64,000 nt of DNA from Streptomyces lincolnensis (GCF_021173675.1 NZ_JAIHON010000005.1:124001-188000); one strand, 5' to 3'. Positions 1-9,187 are shown, counted from the stretch's first letter. Notes: generated by a model from the letters alone, not told the origin. Numbers and translations: made by a program.

Positions 1-15
1 GCGCGGAACTGCGAG

Positions 16-52
16 CGTGAGAGTGGGCCGTGATCAGCGGCCCACTCTCACG
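16..52. repeat. 15-bp perfect inverted repeat before the MMPL gene
   Basis: Two perfectly complementary 15-base arms (16-30 and 38-52) flank a 7-base loop containing TGATCA. The second arm ends 23 bases before the MMPL start codon. No T-run follows, so this is either a terminator of the gene left of the window, in the T-less style usual for Streptomyces, or an operator for the exporter gene. Confidence 0.7.
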
Positions 53-75
53 GCATTTCCTGGAAAGGCTCGTCG

Positions 76-2268
76 ATGTCTTCTCTCGCCCGCTGGTGCC
101 ACAGGCACCGGCTCGCCGTCGTCCTGGCCTGGGTGGGCCTGTTGCTCGCCCTCGGCGCCGGGGTCGGCGCGGTTGGCAGCAACTTCGGCAACAGCCCGAC
201 CGCACAGAACACCGACTCGGCGAAAGCCACTGCCCTGCTGCAGCAGGCCGCCAACAGCGCGGCGGGCAAGACCAGCCGGATCGTGTGGCAGCTGAAAGAC
301 GGCAAGGTCACCGAACCCACGGCCGAACGGGCGATGACCGGTGCACTGAAGCGCATCGCCGACACGCCGGGGGTCGCCGCGGTGAGCAGCCCGTACACGG
401 CATCCGGTGCACGGCAGATAAGCAAGGACGGCGCTACGGCCTACGCCACCGTCACCTTCGATCAGGGCGCCAGCGACACACAGATCGACCACGCAAAGCA
501 GCTGGCCACGGAACCCGGGTCCGCAACCCTGCACATCGCACTGAACGGGCAGGCGTTCACCGTCAACCCCGCTCCGAACCCGGTCGCCGACGTCATGGGC
601 ATAGCCCTTGCCTTCGTGGTGCTTTTGTTCGTCTTCCGCGCGGTGTGGGTGGCGGCGCTGCCCATCATCACGGCCGTCGTCGGCGTCGGTACCTCCGCGG
701 TCGCGGTGATCCTCCTGAGCCACGTCATCACGCTGTCCGACACCACCTTGACGCTCGGCTCACTGATCGGCCTGGGCGTGGGCATCGACTACGCCCTGTT
801 CATCGTCAACCGGCACCGCGCCAACCTGATGGCGGGCATGGGCGTCGCTGAGTCGATCGCCAAGTCCCTCAACACCTCCGGTCGGGCGGTGGTCTTCGCG
901 GGCCTGACCGTGGTCGTCGCCCTGCTCGGCATGCTCACCCTTAACGTCGGCATCATCAACGGCATGGCCATCGGCGCGGCCGTCACCGTCGTCCTGACCG
1001 TACTGGCCGCCGTCACTCTGCTGCCGGCCCTGCTCGGCATGATCGGGCCCAGGGTCCTCAGCCGCGGCGAGCTCCGCCAACTCACGTGTGGGACGGGCGT
1101 TTTCGGGACGTGGACCGGTTGGTGGGGTCGGTGGGCGGCCCGGGTGCAGTCCCACCCCAAGGCCCTGGGCCTGGTCGCCCTAGCCGTGCTGGCGGCGCTC
1201 GCGTTGCCCACGCTGTCGCTGCGCCTGGGCGCCTCCGACGATGGCAACCTGCCCACGACGTCGACGAACCGTCAGGCCTACGACATGATCGCGGACGGTT
1301 TCGGGCCCGGCTTCAACGGGCCCCTCGTCCTCTCCGTCCAGGCCCCCACTCCCGCCGACAAGGCGGCCGAAACCAAGCTGGTCACCGCGCTCGAGCAGGT
1401 CGACGGCGTCGCCAGTACCTCCGCCGCGCCCATGAAGGACGGACAGACCGTCGGTGTGATCTCCGTCGTCCCGACGTCCTCCCCGCAGTCGGCGGCCACC
1501 TCCGACCTGATCCACCGCCTTCGTCACGACGTGATCCCGAAGGCGGAGCAGGGCACGTCGATGAAGGTCTACGTAGGAGGTGTCACCGCGAGCAACGACG
1601 ACTTCGCGTCAGTCCTGATGAGTAAGCTTCCTGTGTTCGTGCTGGTGATCGCGGCGCTCGGCTTCCTGCTGCTGACCGTCGCCTTCCGCAGCCTGCTCAT
1701 CCCCGCAGTGGGCGCGGTTCTGAACATCCTCAGCATCGGTGTGGCCTTCGGCGCGATCGTCGTCGTCTTCCAGTACGGCTTCGGAGCCTCCCTCCTCGGG
1801 CTCGGCGCCGCCGGACCGATCGAGTCATTCGTGCCGATCCTGGTCGTCGGCATCATGTTCGGCTTGTCCATGGACTACCAGGTCTTCCTGGTCAGCCGGA
1901 TGCGTGAGGAGTGGGCCCACACCGGTGACAGCCGACGGGCGGTGCGGGTCGGCCAGGCCGAGACCGGCAAGGTGATCGCCGTCGCCGCCACCATCATGGT
2001 CTGCGTCTTCGGCTCCTTCGTGTTCGGCGGCATGCGGGTGATCTCCGAGTTCGGGCTGAGCCTCGCCGTCGCCGTGGCCCTCGACGCGTTGCTGATCCGG
2101 ATGGTCGTCGTCCCCGCGCTCATGCACCTGTGCGGACGGGCCAACTGGTGGCTGCCCCGCCGACTGGACCAGGCACTGCCCCGCGTGTCCGTGGAAGGCC
2201 CCGCGGACCAGCCGACACCCTCGTCGGACCCGGTGCGGGAGCCACAGACAGCCGGGCTGACCGACTAG
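76..2268 (+). CDS. MMPL/RND family membrane exporter
   Basis: This 730-residue integral membrane protein belongs to the MMPL branch of the RND superfamily, which exports lipids or drugs using the proton gradient. It has the two-fold architecture of the family. TM1 lies near residues 13-34, followed by an external loop and a bundle of five helices (about 165-330), then a second TM, a second external loop and a second bundle (about 520-690). The Asp-Tyr pairs expected in the proton relay are visible in both halves: GIDYALF (Asp238) and SMDYQVF (Asp600). A GGAAAGG RBS lies 7 bases before ATG. A two-component gene pair follows on the same strand after a hairpin, so kinase-controlled expression is likely. 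The substrate cannot be told from sequence. Confidence 0.93.
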   Translation: MSSLARWCHRHRLAVVLAWVGLLLALGAGVGAVGSNFGNSPTAQNTDSAKATALLQQAANSAAGKTSRIVWQLKDGKVTEPTAERAMTGALKRIADTPGVAAVSSPYTASGARQISKDGATAYATVTFDQGASDTQIDHAKQLATEPGSATLHIALNGQAFTVNPAPNPVADVMGIALAFVVLLFVFRAVWVAALPIITAVVGVGTSAVAVILLSHVITLSDTTLTLGSLIGLGVGIDYALFIVNRHRANLMAGMGVAESIAKSLNTSGRAVVFAGLTVVVALLGMLTLNVGIINGMAIGAAVTVVLTVLAAVTLLPALLGMIGPRVLSRGELRQLTCGTGVFGTWTGWWGRWAARVQSHPKALGLVALAVLAALALPTLSLRLGASDDGNLPTTSTNRQAYDMIADGFGPGFNGPLVLSVQAPTPADKAAETKLVTALEQVDGVASTSAAPMKDGQTVGVISVVPTSSPQSAATSDLIHRLRHDVIPKAEQGTSMKVYVGGVTASNDDFASVLMSKLPVFVLVIAALGFLLLTVAFRSLLIPAVGAVLNILSIGVAFGAIVVVFQYGFGASLLGLGAAGPIESFVPILVVGIMFGLSMDYQVFLVSRMREEWAHTGDSRRAVRVGQAETGKVIAVAATIMVCVFGSFVFGGMRVISEFGLSLAVAVALDALLIRMVVVPALMHLCGRANWWLPRRLDQALPRVSVEGPADQPTPSSDPVREPQTAGLTD

Positions 2269-2318
2269 TCCAAAGACACGAGGGACCGACCAGCACAAGC
2301 AGGCCGACGAAGACCTGG

Positions 2319-2344
2319 GCGGGCCCGGCCTTCGGCCGGCCCGC
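2319..2344 (+). terminator. GC-rich hairpin between exporter and kinase genes
   Basis: GCGGGCCCGGCC and its complement pair as about 11 bp with one bulged C around a TTC loop. The hairpin lies between the MMPL stop codon and the kinase start. It could attenuate or end MMPL transcription. There is no T-run. Confidence 0.5.
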
Positions 2345-2362
2345 GCTCCTTGCAGTGAGGGA

Positions 2363-3544
2363 ATGGACGTGAGAATGGTGTGGCGGCAGTGGCTGGCTCG
2401 TCATGACCGGGTCAGGGACGCACTCCCAGCGGTACCGCTGATCGTGGTCTCCGTGGCGGCGACCGCCGTCGGCACGTCCGCCTGGCATGAGCCCCGTTGG
2501 GGCGAGGTGATGTGGACAGCGCTGTCCTGCGTGCCGCTGGTGGTCCGCAGCCGCTGGCCGCTGCCCGTCGCCCTCGTCGCCCTGGCGGGCGAACTCACAC
2601 TGATGGCCGTCGCCCCGTACATCTCCCTGACTCCAGGGGCGGCCCTCATCGCGCTGTACACGCTCGCCGCCCTCGGCAGTCGGCGCACCGCGTGGGCCGT
2701 CGGCCTCGCCGCCGCCGTGGCGATCACGGGTGTGTACGCTGCCACCCACTCGCAGTCCGTAGCAGGCGGCCCCAGCCTGCTACGGCTCGATTTCGCAATC
2801 GCGGCCACCGCGCTGGGCCGCGCCGTCCGTAACCGCCGCGACCACCTCGCGGAGGCCAGGGACCGCGCGGAACGTGCCGAGGGTATGCAGGAGGTGGAGG
2901 CCCGGCGCAGGGTCACCGAGGAACGCGTACGCATCGCGCGCGATCTGCACGACGTCGTCACCCACCACATCACCCTCGTCAATGCCCAGGCAGGAGTGGC
3001 CCACCATCTCATGCGGGCCAACCCCGACCAGGCGTACGAGGCCCTGGCCCACATCAAGGACAACAGCCGCGCCGCACTCGACGAGCTGCGCGCCACCGTC
3101 GGCCTGCTGCGCCAGCCCGACGACGCACCGGCATCACGGGCCCCCATCCCCCGCCTGGACGATCTCGACACCCTCGTCGGGAGGTTTCGCGCGAGCGGGC
3201 TGTCCGTGTGGGTGGACGCCCTCGGTCCGTCCACACCGCTGGCGCCCACCAGCGAGCTGACCGCCTACCGCATCATTCAGGAGGCACTCACCAACACCCA
3301 CAAACACGCCTCCGCGACCCAGGCGACGGTGACCCTGGAGTACGGTCCGCACTCGCTTCGAGTCACAGTGACTGACGACGGCCGGCCCAGCGCACCCAAG
3401 GGCGCGGGTACCGGCCATGGACTGGTCGGCATGCGCGAGCGGGCCATCGCCATCGGCGGCACCGTCACCGCCGGTCCGAGGCCCGAAGGCGGCTTCCAGG
3501 TCGTCGCCGAACTGCCGCTCTCACTCGTCCCCACAACCGTCTGA
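2363..3544 (+). CDS. Sensor histidine kinase (NarL-type, HisKA_3)
   Basis: The 393-residue protein has four to five N-terminal TM segments (about residues 20-150), a short coiled-coil linker, a HisKA_3 dimerisation domain with ARDLHDVVTHH (phospho-acceptor His196) and a C-terminal HATPase domain with the N-box sequence EALTNTHKHA and the G-boxes DDGRPS and GHGLVGM. It would autophosphorylate and pass the phosphate to the neighbouring response regulator 25 bp downstream. That partner is frameshifted in this sequence, so the pathway may be broken. ATG at 2363 follows a weak GAGGGA. The MMPL, kinase and regulator order is common in Streptomyces, which suggests the kinase senses membrane or drug stress. 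This role is inferred. Confidence 0.92.
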   Translation: MDVRMVWRQWLARHDRVRDALPAVPLIVVSVAATAVGTSAWHEPRWGEVMWTALSCVPLVVRSRWPLPVALVALAGELTLMAVAPYISLTPGAALIALYTLAALGSRRTAWAVGLAAAVAITGVYAATHSQSVAGGPSLLRLDFAIAATALGRAVRNRRDHLAEARDRAERAEGMQEVEARRRVTEERVRIARDLHDVVTHHITLVNAQAGVAHHLMRANPDQAYEALAHIKDNSRAALDELRATVGLLRQPDDAPASRAPIPRLDDLDTLVGRFRASGLSVWVDALGPSTPLAPTSELTAYRIIQEALTNTHKHASATQATVTLEYGPHSLRVTVTDDGRPSAPKGAGTGHGLVGMRERAIAIGGTVTAGPRPEGGFQVVAELPLSLVPTTV

Positions 3545-3568
3545 CACACCATGAGGTAATTACCACCC

Positions 3569-4245
3569 ATGACCATTCGCGTCCTGCTCGCCGACGACCA
3601 GGCCCTGCTCCGCGGCACCTTCAAGCTGCTCATCGACGCCCAGCCGGACATGGAGGTCGTCGCGGAGGCCTCCAACGGCCGGGAGGCGGCCCAGCTGGCC
3701 CGGTCAGAACGCGCCGACCTCGTCGTGATGGACATCCGGATGCCCGAGGTCGACGGTATCGAGGCCACCCGGCTGATCGGCCAGGACGAGGACATGGCCG
3801 GAGTCAAGGTCCTCGTGCTCACGACCTTCGAGGAGGACGAGCTGGTCATCGAAGCCCTCCGGGCCGGCGCGAGCGGCTTCCTCGGCAAGGGAGTCGAGCC
3901 GGCCCAACTCCTCGATGCCGTCCGCCTCGTCGCGGCCGGCGAGGCGTTGCTCTCTCCCGCAGCCACCAAGGGTCTTATTACCCGCGTTCTCGCCCAGCCG
4001 CCCCCAGGGGCCTCCTCGACCCCCATCGGCTGACCACGCTGACCCCCCGGGAACGCGAGGTGCTGTCCCTGGTGGCCACCGGCCTGTCCAACACCGACAT
4101 CGCCGAACATCTCTTCGTCACCCCGGTCACCGTCAAAACCCACGTCAACCGCGCCATGGCCAAACTCGGCGCCCGCGACCGCGCCCAACTCGTCGTCATC
4201 GCCTACGAAACCGGCCTGATCCGCGCCGGGGACCGGCAGAACTGA
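3569..4245 (+). pseudogene. NarL/LuxR response regulator split by a -1 base frameshift
   Basis: The receiver domain is intact, starting MTIRVLLADDQ with phospho-acceptor Asp55 in VVMDIRMPE and Lys near residue 105. It runs into a stop at 4031-4033. The LuxR helix-turn-helix half (LTPREREVLSL through TVKTHVNRAM) continues in another frame and ends at 4245. Moving from the frame of QPPPG to that of LLDPHRLTTLTP needs one extra base. The likely lost base is a G in the run CCCCCAGGGG at 4001-4010. As written, only a 154-residue receiver without a DNA-binding domain would be made. Both halves are otherwise well preserved, so the change is recent or is a sequencing error in a homopolymer. Confidence 0.88.
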
Positions 4246-4683
4246 GTAGTCGGCTGCTCGCGCCACTCTGCGGTGGTCTCAGGGAACTGGCCCGAGGGCT
4301 GGACGTGTTGCGCACAGCGTCACCGGACCCGCCGCGTTCCTGACGCGGTTGCCCTGGCAGGCGACGGCTGCGCACGGCCGACTGGCTCATTGAAGGAGAT
4401 CCACAAGGCGCTGTGCTACGGCACCGACTGGCACGTCCCGCGCAGCACAGTCATCGGCGCCTCTCGCACCTTGCGCCGCCAGCTGTCACGCGGTCTGAAC
4501 GCCTGCTCGTGCGCACCGAAAGGGCCGGACTACTGGGCTGCCGCCCTCACGCAACCTCAGGTGTGTTCCTTGGACACCCCCCCGCATGAGCGGCAAGGAC
4601 TTCTACCGCCGAGCGCATCAAAGACGAACGCCTCGATGCTGGTGTCCCTCACTGAGGACCTCGGGCAAGCCGCGAAGCCGCTC
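4246..4683. other. Gene-free stretch
   Basis: No reading frame here has a credible start, RBS and protein family, on either strand. Codon bias is poor compared with neighbouring genes. It looks like eroded sequence between the frameshifted regulator and the LuxR remnant on the other strand. Confidence 0.6.
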
Positions 4684-5009
4684 CTACCGCTCCCGCACCC
4701 TGCCGGATTCCCACGCCCAGGCGGCGATCTCGACCCGGTTGCGGTGCGTTGATCTTCTGCTGGATGCTCGCCAGGTGCGTCTTGACGGTGGACGGTGACA
4801 CCGCCAGCGGTTCGCAGATCTCCTGGTTGGTGCGGCCCACCGCGACGAGCCGGGCGACGGCCAGTTCGCGTTCGGTCAGCGGGCACGCGGCATCCGGCTC
4901 GGGCCGCGTGGAGGCCAGTTCCTTCAGCAGCCGGACGGTGACGGCGGCAGACGCCTTCCCGCGACTGCCATGGCGGGGGTGCCGACCTCGCGCCCTTGGA
5001 GCTGACCAT
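4684..5009 (-). pseudogene. Truncated and frameshifted LuxR-type response regulator remnant
   Basis: Read on the minus strand, the C-terminal part of a NarL-family regulator is recognisable. PLTERELAVARLVAVG is followed by TNQEICEPLAVSPSTVKTHL and ASIQQKIN. The expected final segment, NRVEIAAWAWESGRV, is present in a different frame and ends with TAG at 4684-4686. The receiver domain is absent; upstream of about 4960 the sequence is not regulator-like. There are therefore at least two lesions, loss of the N-terminal two-thirds and a frameshift after the recognition helix. It no longer encodes a working regulator. Confidence 0.8.
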
Positions 5010-5117
5010 GTCAGCGGGCCGAAGCCGGTGAAACGAACCTCGACACGATCACACGCGGGTCGAGGTCCGTTCTGGGACGGCCTTCTCCCTGGGAGGAGTC
5101 CCGGCCGCTTCAACGGC

Positions 5118-5843
5118 TCACAGCATCGGGATGGCCGCCCGGTAGTCGTCGAGGTATCGCTGGTTGATCGCGTCGCCGTCGGGAAGATTGGAGCTGCGCC
5201 AGAGGGGGAGAGACACCTGCTGGGTTACGGAGAGTCGGGCCAGACGCGCCAGCAGCAGATCCCACAGGTAGGCGGAGCAGATCGTGGAAATCGACGCGGT
5301 CGCTCCGCTGGGCGTGGGCACGACCGCGTCACCGGGCGGGACCGCGGTGTCGAGCACCGTGTCCGCCAGATCACCGAGCTTGGCGAAGGATCGTGCGGGC
5401 GCCTGTGTCATGTGGAGGCGTGAGGAAACGGCCACGACGTAGGCCCCGCGCTGCTTGAGTTCGTGAGCCGCTTCGACCGGGAACGCGTTCACGCCCGAGT
5501 TCGAGAAAACGACGGCAAGATCGCCTGGCTGAACGCCCGCCGAGGCGACCAATGTCGCCGCCAGCCCGCTGACTCGTTCCAACTCGGTACTTGCCTGCGC
5601 GCCGTTCAGCGGCAGCAATGCCGGATGGAACAAGGGGCGTACACAGCTCAGTCCGCCGGCGCGGTAGAAGGTCTCCAGGACCGCGGCCACGCTGTGGCCC
5701 GCCGCGGTGGTGTGCACGACCCGACCCGTGCGCGCCACATCGAGTAGCCGCGCTGCCACCACGTCCAGAGCGGCGGCGTTGTGTTCCTCGATCATGCGGA
5801 GATGGGCACGCATCGCGGCCCCGAAGTCGTCACGAAAGTCCAC
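5118..5843 (-). CDS. SIS-domain sugar-phosphate protein (UPF0309-like)
   Basis: The protein has about 241 residues with one SIS (sugar isomerase) fold. The phosphosugar-binding features are a Gly/Thr-rich segment, HTTAAGHSVAA, near residue 45 and an acidic/Ser loop, VVFSNSGVNAFPVE, near residue 120. It matches the UPF0309-type group found with amino-sugar genes, which is thought to bind or isomerise phosphorylated amino sugars. The GTG at 5843 is chosen because AAGGGGA lies 6 bases before it; an upstream in-frame start at 5882 lacks an RBS. A DasR-like operator lies 40 bp upstream, which supports control by GlcNAc metabolism. The exact reaction is unknown. Confidence 0.85.
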   Translation of the reverse strand: MDFRDDFGAAMRAHLRMIEEHNAAALDVVAARLLDVARTGRVVHTTAAGHSVAAVLETFYRAGGLSCVRPLFHPALLPLNGAQASTELERVSGLAATLVASAGVQPGDLAVVFSNSGVNAFPVEAAHELKQRGAYVVAVSSRLHMTQAPARSFAKLGDLADTVLDTAVPPGDAVVPTPSGATASISTICSAYLWDLLLARLARLSVTQQVSLPLWRSSNLPDGDAINQRYLDDYRAAIPML

Positions 5844-5882
5844 GGATATTCCCCTTCGCTGTCTGGTGGCAAAACTTAGCAC

Positions 5883-5898
5883 AGTGGTCTAGACCGGT
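5883..5898. promoter_or_regulatory. DasR-like (dre) operator between SIS and SDR genes
   Basis: AGTGGTCTAGACCGGT holds the perfect 10-bp palindrome GGTCTAGACC and closely matches the known DasR consensus ACTGGTCTAGACCACT. DasR is the GntR-family repressor of GlcNAc and chitin use in Streptomyces. The site lies about 40 bp before the SIS gene and 28 bp before the SDR gene, so it could act on both. Confidence 0.8.
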
Positions 5899-5926
5899 TG
5901 CGCTCGTGATGACTAATCTGACGTGC

Positions 5927-6634
5927 ATGAACGATCCCGTCTTCCTGATCACCGGAGCCTCCCGAGGCATCGGGGCCGCCACCGCCCGACTGGCCGTCGA
6001 CTCCGGATACCGCGTGGTCCTCGCCGCGCGAACCCACCACTCCGTGAGCGAACTTGCCGCACAGTTGGGCAGCCCTGACAGAGTCCTGCCGGTTGCCTGC
6101 GACGTCACCGACTGGGACCAGATCAGCGGACTAGTCCGTCAGGTCCAGGACACCTGGGGCCGGCTGGACGTTGCCTTCGCCAACGCCGGCTCCAGTGTGG
6201 TCACGAGCTTCCTCGGCACTCAGGGCGCACCACCGGACCAGTGGCGGGACATGGTGCTCGCCAACGTCTATGGACCCGCCCTGACGGCACGCGCCGCACT
6301 GCCCGCCCTGGTCGCCTCCGGCGGTCACCTCGTGTTCACCGGGTCGGCGGCCGGTCGGGGGGTACGGCCGGGCAACCTCTACTCGGCCACTAAATGGGCG
6401 GTCAACGGCCTCGCCCAGAACATCCGCGCCGAGTGCGTCGGAACCGGTGTCCGCGTCACCCTGGTCCAGCCGGGCCTGGTCGACACCGGCGGCATCCCGT
6501 CCGAACGCGCCCACGACCCGAAACTCGAACCTGGCGACATCGCCCGCGCGGTCCTTTATGCCGTCACCCAACCCGCCACCGTCGACGTCAATGAGATCCT
6601 GATCCGCCCCGTCGGCCAGGGCGCCTACCGCTGA
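5927..6634 (+). CDS. Short-chain dehydrogenase/reductase
   Basis: This 235-residue classical SDR has the NAD(P)-binding TGASRGIG motif at residues 9-16, the NNAG equivalent FANAGSS near 85, a catalytic Ser near 135 and YSATK (Tyr/Lys pair) near residue 150. It should oxidise or reduce an alcohol or ketone, with unknown substrate. ATG at 5927 is preferred because the SDR fold begins right after it. An in-frame ATG at 5909 would add six residues, and neither start has a good RBS. It is divergent from the SIS gene and shares the DasR-like site, which hints at a sugar-related role. Confidence 0.88.
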   Translation: MNDPVFLITGASRGIGAATARLAVDSGYRVVLAARTHHSVSELAAQLGSPDRVLPVACDVTDWDQISGLVRQVQDTWGRLDVAFANAGSSVVTSFLGTQGAPPDQWRDMVLANVYGPALTARAALPALVASGGHLVFTGSAAGRGVRPGNLYSATKWAVNGLAQNIRAECVGTGVRVTLVQPGLVDTGGIPSERAHDPKLEPGDIARAVLYAVTQPATVDVNEILIRPVGQGAYR

Positions 6635-7191
6635 GCCGGACTCTCCGGCAAGGCCCGGTGGCCCATCTCGGCCAACTGTTGACCGTTCGCTCCCAGTGGG
6701 CGGGCGCAGCGACCGCAGTATCAACCGTCGTCATGTGGCCGCGACGACCCCCGCGCGGCCGATGCGGTAATCGCGGAGGCCGAGCACCACGTCACCAAGA
6801 AGCTGCGCCCCGAGGGCGCCATCGTTTGGCGGCGCTGCCAGGTCAGACGGCCCAAGCGGTGCGCGAGAGCCGAGGTCGCCGCGGTCGCGAGCGCTCCGCC
6901 GGGCAACTGACAACCCATGCCGTCACCAGCGCGCCGCGCCACCATCCAGACCATCGCGTCCGTCGACGCCGGCCCACGCTGCTGCCGACGCACCTCGTGC
7001 GGGTTACCTTGACGAGGGTTCGACGCTACATAGTCTGCGTCTGCGGGTTCGATCCGCTCCGGGACGAAGGAATGATGTACACACAACGCATGATTCAGGC
7101 AGGCGTGGGCACCGAGTTGCACCTCTACCGGGGACGTTCCCTGGTTCCGCGGGACTCCCGGGCGCGGACATCAGCCGGAAGACAGGTCGGA
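6635..7191. other. Gene-free stretch with possible cation-efflux remnant
   Basis: No intact gene is supported. On the plus strand around 6745-6840 a frame reads ADAVIAEAEHHV and then KLRPEGAIV, which resembles the cytoplasmic tail of CDF cation-efflux proteins, but it has no start and little else around it. The rest shows no recognisable family. I treat the stretch as decayed sequence. Confidence 0.45.
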
Positions 7192-7815
7192 CTACGCTGC
7201 CAGCGCGCCCATCGCCCGGTCGAGCAGCACGGCCAGCGGGACCGTGCCCTCACAGGCCACCCACGCCTGGGAGGCCACGTCGAGGCAGGCGAGCGCGGCA
7301 GCGGCCAGTGCGCTCGGCCTTGTGTCCTCGGCCTGGTCGGGGTCAGCCCCCAGCCGCGCGGCGACCTCCGGCACCAGCAGCTCCTGCCAGCCCAACTGCT
7401 TCTCGTGGTGCCGCGCGCGCAGGGACGGGGTCTCCTGGAGCATGCGCAGATAACTGAGTACCTGCTCGGGCGCTGCCTCGTTCATCCGCGTCAGGACGTC
7501 GAACGCCCGGCGCAGTGCCTCCCACGGCCGCTCGTCGTCGGGGCGGGCTGCGAGCGCCTCCGCGATCTGGCGGCCGGACTCCTCCAGGCGCCCCAGGACA
7601 ATGTCCTCCTTGGTGCCGAAGTACCGGAACAGGCTGGCACGCGACAGACCCACCTCGGCGGCGATCTGGTCGACGGTGGTCTTGTCGAACCCCTGCTCGG
7701 TGAAGAGCCGGTGCGCCACCTCGACCACCTCCGCCCGAACCGTCGCACGCATGCGCTCGCGCAGACCGGGCGGCTTACGTGCGGACTGGTCGGTGGTGCG
7801 AGCGGTTTCAGACAT
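7192..7815 (-). CDS. TetR/AcrR family transcriptional regulator
   Basis: The protein has about 207 residues. The N-terminal TetR helix-turn-helix covers residues 20-70, with TTVDQIAAEVGLSRASLFRY as the core and the typical FGTKEDIVLG that follows. The C-terminal ligand domain resembles that of actinobacterial regulators of exporters (MftR/TetR_C groups). The ATG at 7815 is preferred over one at 7881 because the HTH begins about 25 residues later and the upstream extension would run through a palindromic operator. The palindrome at 7844-7858, 28 bp upstream, is probably its own binding site. The genes it faces on the other side are broken, so its present target may be only itself or the distant MMPL gene. 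Confidence 0.88.
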   Translation of the reverse strand: MSETARTTDQSARKPPGLRERMRATVRAEVVEVAHRLFTEQGFDKTTVDQIAAEVGLSRASLFRYFGTKEDIVLGRLEESGRQIAEALAARPDDERPWEALRRAFDVLTRMNEAAPEQVLSYLRMLQETPSLRARHHEKQLGWQELLVPEVAARLGADPDQAEDTRPSALAAAALACLDVASQAWVACEGTVPLAVLLDRAMGALAA

Positions 7816-7843
7816 ACAAGAAGGGTACAGCAAAGACTCAACC

Positions 7844-7858
7844 TGATACCGAGTATCA
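7844..7858. promoter_or_regulatory. TetR-type operator palindrome
   Basis: TGATACCGAGTATCA is a perfect inverted repeat with 6-bp arms and a 3-bp spacer. It is centred about 35 bp upstream of the TetR start. Sites of this form are typical TetR-family operators, so autoregulation is likely. Confidence 0.7.
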
Positions 7859-8199
7859 TGAGGTAGAACGCGGTCGTTCATCCTCTACGCCGTCGACGGC
7901 AGGCGCCGCGAACGCGACATTGACGCCAGGCGGACAACCTTCACTGCGGTCGCCCTCCGTGCCTACGACGAGGAAGGTAAGTCTGAGAACAGCAGCGCGG
8001 ACTCGACGTGTCAGTAACCGCGCCAGGTGCGCGGTACCGAACACCAGTGCCGGAGCTCGTCACGTGTCGGCGCTGGGTGAAGGGGTGGGCTCAGGACCGG
8101 CTCCGACACAAACCCGCCAATCGCCCCAGCGGTCGACCCACGCTCGCCACGGCGTACGTCGTGGGCATCGCCAGGGCCTGTCATGGAGAGCGAAGAGGC
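7859..8199 (+). other. Decayed sequence upstream of the truncated dehydrogenase
   Basis: The first 90 or so codons of a zinc alcohol dehydrogenase should lie here if the gene downstream were complete. None of the three frames shows the catalytic-zinc region or GHE motif. Nothing else is recognised. Confidence 0.5.
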
Positions 8200-8969
8200 A
8201 CGCAGTAGTTCTCGATACGAAGTGCCGCCGTTGCCGACGCGGACACCAGCATGTCTGCGAAAGGCGGCACGAGGTGGGCGTACGGACCGGACGTCCCGGC
8301 GCCCTGGCCGAGCAACTCGCTGTTCCGGTCGGTTTGTTGCACGCCCTGCCCGACTCCGTGGACCCCGCACTCGGAGCACTGCTGGAACCGGGCGGAAACG
8401 CGCTGCGGGCTGCCCGGGCCACCGAGGCCGGGTCCGGGGACCGAGTCCTGGTGCTGGGACCGGGCACCATAGGCCTGCTGGTCGCGATGTTCCTCCGGGC
8501 CGCCGGGGCGGAAGTGCACCTGTTGGGCAATACCGACAGCTCCCTCGCCTTCGCGCGCACACTGGGCTTCGCGCACGTGTGGCGGGAGGATGAGGTCCTC
8601 GACCTGCCTTTCGACGCGGTCGTCGACGCGTCCAACGCGCTCCGACTCCCGGCTCTGGCCCTGGACTTGGTGGAGCCCGCCGGACGCGTCGTGTACATCG
8701 GGCTGGCGGGCGAACCCAGCAGGATCGACACCCGCACGCTCGCCCTCAAGGACGTCACCGCGGTCGGCATTCTGTCAGCCTCGCCGGGCCTCGAGGCCAC
8801 GATCAAGGCGTACGCCGACAGAACGGTAGCCCCCCGACCGCTGATCGCGGCCACCGTGGGCCTCGATGGGGTCGGCCCCGTCCTCGCCGGACGGCGCCCG
8901 GCGGACGCAGGGCCCGGCCCCAAGATCCACGTCAACCCCCGGTCGAGTGCAGTGAGGACGGCCTCATGA
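8200..8969 (+). pseudogene. Zinc-type alcohol dehydrogenase lacking its N-terminus
   Basis: The frame joins recognisable MDR sequence at the structural-zinc loop (KCRRCRRGHQHVCE). It continues through the Rossmann domain (VLVLGPGTIGLLVAMFLRA) to a natural C-terminus ending at 8969. The catalytic domain's first half, with the catalytic zinc ligands, is missing, and no start codon with RBS precedes the conserved region. Intact relatives are about 330-350 residues; roughly 90 are gone. The stop codon overlaps the ATG of the next SDR fragment by 4 bases, so these were once a coupled operon. It is non-functional as a dehydrogenase. Confidence 0.82.
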
Positions 8970-9187
8970 GCGACTTCCACGATGTCGGAGCGATCGTCAC
9001 GGCCGACACCGGAGACATCGGAGCCGCCACGGCCACCCTCCTGCGCGACCGCGGCGCCCGGGTGGCGGTCCTGGACATGCGGACCGACGACGCGCCCCCG
9101 GGGGTGCACACGGTGCGCTGCGACATCACCGACGCCACAGAGGTCGACGACGCGGTCGAACTGCTGGTTCTCGGCAGGAGCGGTTAG
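8966..9187 (+). pseudogene. N-terminal fragment of a short-chain dehydrogenase
   Basis: The 73-codon frame is coupled (ATGA) to the broken alcohol dehydrogenase. It begins MSDFHDVGAIVTADTGDIGAA, which is an SDR start, but the usual TGGTGGIG nucleotide-binding loop has been altered to TADTGDIG. It ends after the beta-4 region; the catalytic Ser-Tyr-Lys part is absent. This is an eroded fragment. Confidence 0.8.

Noticed and set aside
4000..4033. Programmed ribosomal frameshift in the response regulator
   Set aside because: No slippery heptamer with a downstream pseudoknot is evident, and family members are encoded in one frame. A base loss is simpler.
5591..5926. Longer start for the SDR at 5591
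   Set aside because: The extension lies antisense to the SIS gene and has no SDR features; the nucleotide-binding motif begins just after 5927.
6731..6880. Cation-efflux (CDF) gene
   Set aside because: Only about 25 residues resemble a CDF tail. There is no start, membrane part or RBS, so it is listed only as a possible remnant.
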